The position numbers and the translations under genes are program-made. Below the pieces are notes generated by a model. That model was not told where the DNA came from. It saw only the letters and a list, made by a program, of their open reading frames with translations, and did not search any database. This document shows positions 1 to 5,806 of a stretch of DNA of 7,149 bases, in pieces (the first letter of the stretch is position 1; each line of letters starts with the position of its first letter). Source of the DNA: Bacteroidota bacterium (GTDB taxonomy: Bacteria; Bacteroidota; Ignavibacteria; Ignavibacteriales; Melioribacteraceae); the NCBI GenBank assembly GCA_021812745.1, contig JAKAMS010000124.1, positions 1-7,149 of the forward strand, written 5' to 3'.

Positions 1-53
1 ATATTCCAATTTCACAAAATGAAATTGATAAAAACCCAAATCTTGTTTTATAA
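1..53 (+). CDS. C-terminal end of a RagB/SusD-family outer-membrane lipoprotein (partial, 5' end off window)
   Basis: Reading from base 3, the sequence encodes IPISQNEIDKNPNLVL and then a TAA stop at 51-53. This closely resembles the ending of classical RagB/SusD proteins, where a PIP-Q-EID-NPNL motif closes the last domain, usually followed by QNPGY. Here the protein stops just after the motif. Only about 16 residues are visible, so the call rests on this one motif. The family consists of surface lipoproteins that cap a SusC barrel and bind glycans or other nutrients, so the partner susC should lie just upstream. A strong terminator starts 27 bases after the stop, as expected for the last gene of an operon. 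The other two forward frames give no recognisable ending. The identification is an inference from a short but characteristic motif. Confidence 0.62.
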   Translation, partial: IPISQNEIDKNPNLVL

Positions 54-80
54 TCCTCGATTAATCTTAATTTGAAAAAC

Positions 81-111
81 AAAAAAGGCTGCGGTTAACG
101 CAGCCTTTTTT
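81..111 (+). terminator. Rho-independent terminator after the upstream SusD-type gene
   Basis: A perfect 13-bp stem pairs 81-93 with 99-111 around a 5-base loop (GTTAA). The core is GGCTGCG/CGCAGCC, flanked by six A on the left and six T on the right. It lies 27 bases after the SusD-type stop codon. Because the A and T tracts mirror each other it could also work on the minus strand, but no convincing minus-strand gene ends here. Confidence 0.88.
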
Positions 112-141
112 GTTCCTAATCTTATATATTTTAAAATCCCA

Positions 142-170
142 ATTGGCTTCTTCTACTATTTCTAAATTTG
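142..170 (+). promoter_or_regulatory. Candidate Bacteroidota-type promoter (weak)
   Basis: TAAATTTG at 163-170 matches the Bacteroidota -7 consensus TANNTTTG, and an ATTG at 142-145 lies 17 bases upstream, where a TTTG-like -33 element is expected. This would give a leader of roughly 280 bases. A weaker alternative is TTTG at 286-289 with TATATTCT at 306-313, and another is TAGGTTTA at 386-393. In DNA this AT-rich such matches arise by chance, so the start site is not settled. Confidence 0.25.
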
Positions 171-323
171 GAAGAGTCATTTCTACTGACATAAAAATTT
201 TTATCTTATTTTTTCCCCCCAGAAGAAAAATTGTGTTTATAAATAAAATAAATTACATTGAATAAGAAATTGAAGTAGTTACAAATTTGTTTTACACGGC
301 TATATTATATTCTTTCCTTTTCT

Positions 324-341
324 CGTACCATAGTTGATACG
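324..341. promoter_or_regulatory. Operator-like imperfect palindrome upstream of SusC
   Basis: CGTACCATAGTTGATACG is a dyad of form CGTAnCA-N4-TGnTACG: six of the seven base pairs flanking a 4-base centre match. The size and symmetry are typical of a dimeric regulator's binding site, and it falls within the intergenic region controlling SusCD. No regulator is encoded in the window, and the site could instead be a weak RNA hairpin. Confidence 0.3.
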
Positions 342-343
342 TT

Positions 344-357
344 TCCCTAAAAAGGGA
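344..357 (+). repeat. Short inverted repeat in the SusC leader
   Basis: TCCCT at 344-348 pairs perfectly with AGGGA at 353-357 around an AAAA loop. It sits two bases after the operator-like dyad. No T run follows, so it is not a standard terminator. It may be part of a structured leader, but a 5-bp stem can also occur by chance. Confidence 0.3.
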
Positions 358-388
358 TTGTACTTTAATGCTGAGATTTTGTTTTTAG

Positions 389-440
389 GTTTAATGAGCT
401 TGATTAAACGACTGACTAATTAATTCACTAATCTCATTAA
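389..440 (+). promoter_or_regulatory. Mutually exclusive leader hairpins before the SusC ribosome binding site
   Basis: GTTTAAT (389-395) pairs perfectly with ATTAAAC (403-409), giving a 7-bp stem with a 7-base loop. TTAATGAG (391-398), which overlaps the left arm, is also a perfect 8-bp complement of CTCATTAA (433-440). The two pairings cannot form together. The second brings structure to within 8 bases of the AAGGAG ribosome binding site. The layout resembles a leader switch, but both stems are AT-rich and weak. Confidence 0.3.
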
Positions 441-448
441 TAATTTAC

Positions 449-454
449 AAGGAG
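449..454 (+). promoter_or_regulatory. Ribosome binding site of the SusC gene
   Basis: AAGGAG lies 5 bases upstream of the ATG at 460. An ATG at 456-458 is out of frame and too close to the site, so 460 is the supported start. The signal peptide begins directly at this codon. Confidence 0.8.
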
Positions 455-459
455 AATGT

Positions 460-3400
460 ATGAGAAAACTACTACTATCTTTTATCTTGCTTCTTCTTGT
501 GCCAAGTATTTTTTTGGCACAAGGAACGTTCAAGATCAAGGGCAAAGTAACCGATGCCAAAACCGGTGAGCCCTTAATTGGTGCAAGCGTAATACTCAAA
601 CCAACCAACCTTGGCACCATGGCAGATTTCAATGGCAATTATAGTTTTGAAATCCCGATCAGTTTGGTTAGAGGACAAAAATTTGAATTGATCGCATCAT
701 TTGTGAACTATAAGAAAAATTCCGTTCAAATAACTTTAAATGAAACGGATTTCACTCACAATTTTTCATTAGAAGAAGATATTCTAAACATGCAAACCAT
801 GGTAGTTACCGGCATGGGCAACAAAGTTGCAAAAGAGAAATTGGGTGTTACTATTGATAATATTGCGGCAAAAGAAATTGTCCAAAGCAATGAGCAAAAT
901 ATTGTCGCCGCTTTGGCAGGAAAGGTTGCCAACGTTGAAATTACTTCATCTAGTGGTGAACCGGGAGCTTCTGCATATATCCGAATACGAGGCGCTCACT
1001 CTATTACAGGCGGTACACAGCCGCTTTTTGTTGTTGACGGTTCTCCAATTAATAACAATGAAAGTACAGGAGATGTTGGAGGCGTTATACAACAGAACCG
1101 CGCTTCAGATATAAATCCAAACGATATTGAATCAATAGACATTTTAAAAGGTGCAGCCGCTTCTGCACTATATGGCTCACGTGCACAAAACGGTGTTGTT
1201 CTCATTACTACCAAGAGTGGTAAACCGGGAAAAGTAAAAGTAACATATGATGTGAATTATAGCAGCGATGAAGTCACAAATCTACCTGAATTACAAAACA
1301 TATATGCCCAAGGCACAAAGGGTGTTTCGGATTTAACTTCAACAGGTTCTTGGGGTGCACGCATTGACTTAACTCCGGGAGCGCAGGTCTATGATCATCA
1401 AAAAGAATTGTTCGTGAAAGGTTCAACAGTCGATCATAATCTTCAAATATCTGGTGGTAATGAGTGGACAACTTACTTTCTATCCCTGGGCAGAAATTCT
1501 ACCGATGGAACAATCGTTGGACCTCAAGATTATATAAGAAACTCTATTCGTCTTAAAGCATCACAACGAATTACATCGAATTTTAATATCACCGGAAATA
1601 TTTCATATGCTGATGTAAGTTCAAATCGTGTCCAAAAAGGATCCAACGTTAGCGGATTATTATTAGGCGGGTGGCGTACACCTCCTTCTTTCAATAACTT
1701 GCCTTATCTCAATCCGGTAACAGGATTCCAGCGATCATATCGTTATCCATCAGGAGCGGCGTTATTTGTAGGGCGTGGTTATGATAATCCATTCTTTGTT
1801 GCAAATGAAGGTGTTAACCTTACAGAGACCGGTCGTGTTTTCGGCAATCTTAAATTAGATTGGGATCCGCTTGACTGGGTTAACGTAAGTTACGTTTTGG
1901 GTAATGACTACTCCAACGAAGAACGCCGAACAGTTATCCCACCCAGTAGTTCTGCTCAACCAACCGGATCTGTAAACCGGTTCAAAGCTACTACTAGGGA
2001 AACAGATGGAAATTTAGTTATTACCGCATCACGTAAATTTGATCTTTTTGATTTAAATGCAAGTTTAATGCTAGGTCAGAATATGAATGAACGTAAGTAT
2101 AATTCATTCAGTACAACCGGCGTTAATATGGCTGTTTATGGATTTAATGAACTTAATAATACATCGTCATACACCCCATCTGAGTACCAATCTGTTATAA
2201 GATCTGAATCTTACTTTGGACAATTAACACTGGATATGTTTAATCAACTGTATTTAACAGCCGCACTCCGAAATGATGGATCTTCTACTTTTGGTGCCAG
2301 TCAAAAACGTCACTGGTACCCAAAATTTAGTGCAGCTTGGGAAGTAACAAAGTTAGATCTTATGAAGGATGTGCCTTATTTAAGCTTTACTAAACTCCGT
2401 TTTGCTTACGGTGAATCAGGACAGGAACCGGGTGTATATTCAACATTCACGGCGTTTGGGACTAGCACGGGAGCTTTTGGAGATTCTTGGGGTGCAAGTC
2501 TTACATCAAGTCCATTTGGTTATGGTGGATTTTACACCAGCGGCGGCAAAGGACAGGAGAATATTCTTCCACAACGCTCTAAAGAATTTGAGATGGGTCT
2601 TGATATGGGCTTTTTCCAAGATCGTTTAGGTTTTGAATTAACATATTATAATTCCAAGACAACAGATGCAATTTTCTCACTCCCAATAGCACCATCTACA
2701 GGCAATACTTCTCAGGTACAAAATGCAGGTACAATATCAAATAGCGGTATAGAGCTCGTGTTAAATGCTCAGCCGCTTAATATAGATAATTTCAAGTGGG
2801 ACCTACGTTTTATCTACGCACGCAATAAAAATAATGTAGATGACTTGTCAGGCGCAGAGTACATAAGTCTTGGTGGATTTACTAGTTGCTTCGGTGTCGC
2901 GATGAAGGACTATCCTCTACCTGTTTTAAGAGGTTATGATTACGTACGATTTGGTCGAGGTGTTAAGGTGAGTGGCGTTGATATTGATAAAACTTACACT
3001 GGCTGGACCTCTGGTGATTTATATATCGCCGCAAACGGATATCCGGTTCAAGATCAACAAGTACGTGTTATTGGTGATCCTAACCCAGACTGGACAGGAT
3101 CCATTTCCAGTACATTTACTTTATTTAATGATTTTGAACTTTCATTCTTGTTAGATATTAAACAAGGCGGAAATGTATGGGATGGAACAAGAGGTGCTCT
3201 TCTTTACTTTGGTACTTCTGCCGTCACATTAGACCGCGGCGCAACGACTGTATTCCCAGGTTATGGTCCCGGTGCAGGGAAACAAGTTGCAAGAGATCAA
3301 GCATATTACCAAGGTGTAGGTGGTAGTTTTGGCGGCCCTGCTATAGCAGATATGGAAGATGGCAGTTACGTAAAGCTACGCGAGATATCTCTTGCTTATT

Positions 3401-3606
3401 CTCTTAGGAGTGAATATGTAAAGGAATGGACCGGAATCAGCAGTATTGACATACGATTCAGCGCTCGTAACCTCCATACATGGACAAATTATACAGGTAT
3501 TGATCCGGAAACTAATCTTACAGGTGGAGGCAATCTGAGAGGTTTGGATTATTTCAATAATCCACAGACCAGGTCGTACGTTCTTTCGCTTCGATTAAAT
3601 TATTAA
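460..3606 (+). CDS. SusC/RagA family TonB-linked outer-membrane transporter
   Basis: This 1048-residue protein is a full-length SusC/RagA TonB-dependent transporter, which imports a bound nutrient across the outer membrane with energy from TonB/ExbBD. It opens with a signal peptide (residues 1-20, likely cut in FLA|QG). A carboxypeptidase-regulatory-like domain follows (about 24-105), containing GKVTDAKTGEPLIGASV. MVVTG at 114-118 sits where the TonB-box-like stretch is expected. The plug domain spans about 124-252, with IRIRGAHS, FVVDGSPI and the SusC signature around 225-254 (SIDILKGAAASALYGSR, then NGVVLITTKSG). The rest is a beta-barrel ending in YVLSLRLNY, whose terminal aromatic residue is typical of proteins assembled by BAM. 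Length is normal for the family and I see no frameshift. The partner SusD gene begins 10 bases downstream. Family assignment is secure, but the substrate cannot be read from sequence. Confidence 0.97.
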   Translation: MRKLLLSFILLLLVPSIFLAQGTFKIKGKVTDAKTGEPLIGASVILKPTNLGTMADFNGNYSFEIPISLVRGQKFELIASFVNYKKNSVQITLNETDFTHNFSLEEDILNMQTMVVTGMGNKVAKEKLGVTIDNIAAKEIVQSNEQNIVAALAGKVANVEITSSSGEPGASAYIRIRGAHSITGGTQPLFVVDGSPINNNESTGDVGGVIQQNRASDINPNDIESIDILKGAAASALYGSRAQNGVVLITTKSGKPGKVKVTYDVNYSSDEVTNLPELQNIYAQGTKGVSDLTSTGSWGARIDLTPGAQVYDHQKELFVKGSTVDHNLQISGGNEWTTYFLSLGRNSTDGTIVGPQDYIRNSIRLKASQRITSNFNITGNISYADVSSNRVQKGSNVSGLLLGGWRTPPSFNNLPYLNPVTGFQRSYRYPSGAALFVGRGYDNPFFVANEGVNLTETGRVFGNLKLDWDPLDWVNVSYVLGNDYSNEERRTVIPPSSSAQPTGSVNRFKATTRETDGNLVITASRKFDLFDLNASLMLGQNMNERKYNSFSTTGVNMAVYGFNELNNTSSYTPSEYQSVIRSESYFGQLTLDMFNQLYLTAALRNDGSSTFGASQKRHWYPKFSAAWEVTKLDLMKDVPYLSFTKLRFAYGESGQEPGVYSTFTAFGTSTGAFGDSWGASLTSSPFGYGGFYTSGGKGQENILPQRSKEFEMGLDMGFFQDRLGFELTYYNSKTTDAIFSLPIAPSTGNTSQVQNAGTISNSGIELVLNAQPLNIDNFKWDLRFIYARNKNNVDDLSGAEYISLGGFTSCFGVAMKDYPLPVLRGYDYVRFGRGVKVSGVDIDKTYTGWTSGDLYIAANGYPVQDQQVRVIGDPNPDWTGSISSTFTLFNDFELSFLLDIKQGGNVWDGTRGALLYFGTSAVTLDRGATTVFPGYGPGAGKQVARDQAYYQGVGGSFGGPAIADMEDGSYVKLREISLAYSLRSEYVKEWTGISSIDIRFSARNLHTWTNYTGIDPETNLTGGGNLRGLDYFNNPQTRSYVLSLRLNY

Positions 3607-3611
3607 GGAGG
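3605..3611 (+). promoter_or_regulatory. Ribosome binding site of the SusD-like gene, overlapping the SusC stop codon
   Basis: AAGGAGG is a near-perfect Shine-Dalgarno sequence starting inside the TAA stop (3604-3606) of the SusC gene and lying 5 bases before the ATG at 3617. Terminating ribosomes would sit on this site, so coupled and strong translation of the lipoprotein is expected. It also fixes the start codon. Confidence 0.85.
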
Positions 3612-3616
3612 AAAAA

Positions 3617-4996
3617 ATGAAAACAATAATAAAAACTCATAAATCGATTTTTGTCGTTGCTATACTCTTTAGTTTTTTGCTACTCAGTTGCAGCGACTTT
3701 CTTAATGACCCTTCTGTTGAAACAGATCCAAACCGTGCAATTAATGTTTCTGCGGATCTTTTATTTACATCGGTACAGGTTTCACAATTTTACCAATATG
3801 AGGGCGCACTTTCACGTACTGCCAATGTTTGGATGCAGCAGTTATCTGGTGTAGATAGACAATTGCAAAGTATGGCGCAGTATGTATGGACTGAAGATGA
3901 CCATAGTGGACAATTTAGTGCATATTATACAGGCGGTGGTCTTGTTGATATCCGAAAAATTCGTGCTGAAGCTGATGCAAAAGGGTGGAAAGCTTTTTCT
4001 GGTGTGGCTAAAGTTTGGGAAGCTTTCTCAATGGGAACGGCTGCCAGTATCTGGGGTGACATTCCTTATTCCGAGGCAGTTTCTAGCGTTAAAACTCCAA
4101 AACTAGATAAACAAGCTGATGTTTATGCTGCCATACAAACGCTTTTGGACCAGGCAATTGCTGATTTAACAGATGGAACCGGTTATAAACCAGCAGCAGG
4201 AAATGACTTTGCTTATGGAATGAATTTACCAAAGTGGATCGCGCTTGCTCACTCCCTAAAAGCTCGTTTCTATCTACATTGGGCAGAAGTTACTCCAGCC
4301 AATTATGCATTAGCTCTTGCACAAGCACAGCAAGGTATCTCATCAAATACTGGTGACTTTAAAAGTAAACACAGCACAGTGGAATCTGAATCGAATGGTT
4401 ATTATCAATTTTGGCGGGATCGTTCCGGTTACATCAAAGCACCAAAATTTATGATTAATCTCTTGAAGACACGTACTGATCCGCGATTGGCAATTTATTT
4501 TTCACAATATCAAGGTCAATATGTTGGCGCGGATCCAGGACAGGCTACGCAAGCTGTATCTGATTTAAGTACTACTATGCTTGCTAAAGAACGTTCCCAA
4601 GATATACTCACTTATACGGAAACGCTTTTGATCTGGGCTGAATGCGCATTTAAGACAGGTGATGAACCAACTGCATTGGCTAAATTGAATGCGGCACGCA
4701 GAGCTCAAGAATCGAAGTGGAATCTTGCCGCAAACTCTTTAGGTGTTGCAAGCGGATTGACAGGGCAAAATTTAATTACAGCCATTATGGAAGAGAAATA
4801 TATTTCAAACTTCTTAAATATAGAAGTTTATAACGATTGGAAACGAACCAATCTTCCGGCATTGGTACCATATGGTGGTTTGCAAATTCCAAGACGGTAT
4901 TTATATGGCAGCGCAGAAAGGAATGCCAACCCAAACATTCCTGCACCTTCTGCTCAACCGTTAAGAAATACAAATGATCCAGGAAATAATTACTAG
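3617..4996 (+). CDS. SusD-like outer-membrane lipoprotein (SusD/RagB-like 2 type)
   Basis: This 459-residue lipoprotein is the expected lid partner of the SusC barrel encoded directly upstream: it captures substrate at the cell surface and hands it to the transporter. The N-terminus has a lysine-containing leader, a hydrophobic core and a lipobox LLSC at residues 22-25, so C25 should be lipidated. After it comes SDFLND, usual for SusD proteins. SIWGDIPYSEAV at 144-155 and the later ILTYTETLLIWAECAFKTGD (330-349) are typical of the helical TPR-like SusD fold. EKYISNF, DWKRTNLPAL and IPRRYLY (393-430) match the C-terminal pattern of the SusD-like_2 group. The length suits that group and is shorter than classical SusD proteins. 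The ending differs from the SusD tail at the left edge of the window. Family is secure; the subgroup is likely; the ligand is unknown. Confidence 0.94.
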   Translation: MKTIIKTHKSIFVVAILFSFLLLSCSDFLNDPSVETDPNRAINVSADLLFTSVQVSQFYQYEGALSRTANVWMQQLSGVDRQLQSMAQYVWTEDDHSGQFSAYYTGGGLVDIRKIRAEADAKGWKAFSGVAKVWEAFSMGTAASIWGDIPYSEAVSSVKTPKLDKQADVYAAIQTLLDQAIADLTDGTGYKPAAGNDFAYGMNLPKWIALAHSLKARFYLHWAEVTPANYALALAQAQQGISSNTGDFKSKHSTVESESNGYYQFWRDRSGYIKAPKFMINLLKTRTDPRLAIYFSQYQGQYVGADPGQATQAVSDLSTTMLAKERSQDILTYTETLLIWAECAFKTGDEPTALAKLNAARRAQESKWNLAANSLGVASGLTGQNLITAIMEEKYISNFLNIEVYNDWKRTNLPALVPYGGLQIPRRYLYGSAERNANPNIPAPSAQPLRNTNDPGNNY

Positions 4997-5024
4997 AAAC
5001 AATAATTCATAAAAGGCAAGAAAC

Positions 5025-5056
5025 AAAAGAGGCTGCCCAAAAGGGCAGCTTTTTTT
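5025..5056. terminator. Bidirectional terminator between convergent operons
   Basis: GCTGCCC (5032-5038) pairs perfectly with GGGCAGC (5043-5049) around an AAAA loop. The stem extends outward through G-T and A-T pairs between 5025-5031 and 5050-5056. Seven T follow on the plus strand, giving a good terminator for the SusCD operon, which ends at 4996. On the minus strand the hairpin begins right at the TAA stop (5055-5057) of the DUF5683-like gene and is followed by CTCTTTTG, so it can end that unit too, less ideally. Confidence 0.85.
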
Positions 5057-5798
5057 ATAATCCTTTTACAAAATTGAAAGAGATTGTCTGCGGTAGGGTT
5101 TGCTTATTCTCCACATTGAAATAAACATTCCAGCTTAACTCTTTGGGAAGATTTTTATTATAAGCCGAAACTAATCTAACCGCATTAATAGCACTTATAA
5201 CTCTATTCAAAATTAATGCGCCAACAACGAACCGGACATTTGTATATGCTGCTTCGCTGGAGGTCCACATATTTCTGTATTCTTTACGTTGATCCGGATT
5301 AGACCAATTCCAATAATGTGTTGATGGGTTATAAACTTTTTCAAAGTTACGATCCAATTCCATCACTGTGTTGTATTCATCCAAGCTTTGATAAATTCCT
5401 ATATTAGCAAAGTAATCAGCGTCTTTATTATTAAGATTCACACCGGCTTTAGATTCAGCAAATGTTTTGTAATTCTTAGCCTGCCAATTAGCATATAAAT
5501 CAAAACCGGTAAAAGTGCCCCACAAAACACCATCGGCTATAGTAAAATATTTTCCGCTCTCATAGCCATTGGCGTAAAGTTCACCCATTCCCGGTAATAT
5601 CATAGAATATAAAATTGCAAGCGCGGGATTTTTCTTTTCAAACGTCGGATTCTGGATGTTTGATGTTTGATGGCTAATAGCTAATGGCTGAAAGCTGATA
5701 GCTGAAACCTGTTTCAGTTCTGTAAGACTTTTTGTTGACGATGTTTGGGCAATCAGAATTGACGACATAAGTACAACGAGAGAGATAATAATTTTCAT
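5055..5798 (-). CDS. Exported DUF5683-like protein of unknown function
   Basis: This is a 247-residue protein with a signal peptide (residues 1-17, MKIIISLVVLMSSILIA then Q). The recognisable part is NPALAILYSMILPGMGELYA (57-76), which resembles the start of DUF5683-type proteins of Bacteroidota and relatives, where a PALA-S-LPG-GQ-Y pattern opens a small membrane-associated domain. Further hydrophobic stretches lie at about 85-103 and 187-210. The part between is polar and aromatic, with many Y, W and N. It probably acts in the cell envelope, but no activity can be assigned. Residues 30-49 are encoded by a 7-bp repeat array and look like an insertion in the linker after the signal peptide. 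The gene overlaps the mtaB stop by 4 bases (ATGA), so it is likely co-transcribed and translationally coupled. The family link is by eye only. Confidence 0.8.
   Translation of the reverse strand: MKIIISLVVLMSSILIAQTSSTKSLTELKQVSAISFQPLAISHQTSNIQNPTFEKKNPALAILYSMILPGMGELYANGYESGKYFTIADGVLWGTFTGFDLYANWQAKNYKTFAESKAGVNLNNKDADYFANIGIYQSLDEYNTVMELDRNFEKVYNPSTHYWNWSNPDQRKEYRNMWTSSEAAYTNVRFVVGALILNRVISAINAVRLVSAYNKNLPKELSWNVYFNVENKQTLPQTISFNFVKGL
5654..5709 (-). repeat. Degenerate 7-bp tandem repeat array inside a coding sequence
   Basis: On the plus strand the stretch divides without gaps into eight 7-base units. The consensus is roughly TRAWRGC, with units such as TGATGGC, TAATAGC, TAATGGC, TGAAAGC and TGATAGC. 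Read on the minus strand as GCTATCA-type units, it encodes residues 30-49 of the exported protein, including SAISFQPLAISHQTSNI. At its promoter-proximal end (5702-5717) CTGAAAC and GTTTCAG form a 7-bp dyad with a 2-base spacer. From memory, heptamers of this kind are scattered through Bacteroidota-type genomes. Confidence 0.75.
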
Positions 5799-5806
5799 TT
5801 TGATCC
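5795..5806 (-). promoter_or_regulatory. ATGA stop-start overlap and ribosome binding site of the DUF5683-like gene
   Basis: The mtaB stop TGA (5797-5795) shares bases with the ATG (5798-5796) of the next gene. A short AGGA (5806-5803) inside the last mtaB codons lies 5 bases upstream of that ATG. This arrangement indicates translational coupling and supports 5798 as the true start. Confidence 0.7.

Larger units (their letters stand above)
112..459 (+). other. Gene-free promoter and leader region of the SusCD operon
   Basis: About 350 bases separate the upstream terminator from the SusC start codon. The stretch is very AT-rich, with runs such as TTTTTTCCCCCC at 209-220, and contains no convincing gene. 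It holds several dyads that become denser toward the gene: an imperfect 18-bp palindrome (324-341), a small CCCT/AGGG-type hairpin (344-357) and two competing hairpins (389-409, and 391-398 with 433-440). A long upstream region like this suggests regulated transcription or a structured 5' leader. No regulator gene lies nearby to say which. Confidence 0.6.

Noticed and set aside
1..75. Forward frame from base 1 ending at a TGA at 73-75, as an alternative upstream gene tail
   Set aside because: Its translation has no family resemblance, whereas the frame from base 3 ends in a clear SusD-type motif with its stop at a suitable distance from the terminator.
209..220. T6C6 tract as a phase-variable homopolymer switch
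   Set aside because: The runs are short, lie in non-coding DNA and are not placed between promoter elements I can support.
112..459. Possible tRNA, riboswitch or CRISPR array in the long intergenic region
   Set aside because: No cloverleaf, no known riboswitch core and no regularly spaced direct repeats were found; only small dyads are present.
420..638. Minus-strand frame of 72 codons over the SusC start
   Set aside because: It lies almost entirely antisense to the SusC N-terminal coding region and has no recognisable domain.
827..1114. Plus-strand 95-codon frame within the SusC gene
   Set aside because: It is an out-of-frame overlap with the well-supported plug domain.
996..1471. Minus-strand frames within the SusC gene
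   Set aside because: They are antisense to the conserved plug and early barrel and show no motif or ribosome binding site.
4785..4973. Minus-strand 62-codon frame over the end of the SusD-like gene
   Set aside because: It is antisense to the conserved SusD C-terminal motifs, and no start signal is seen.
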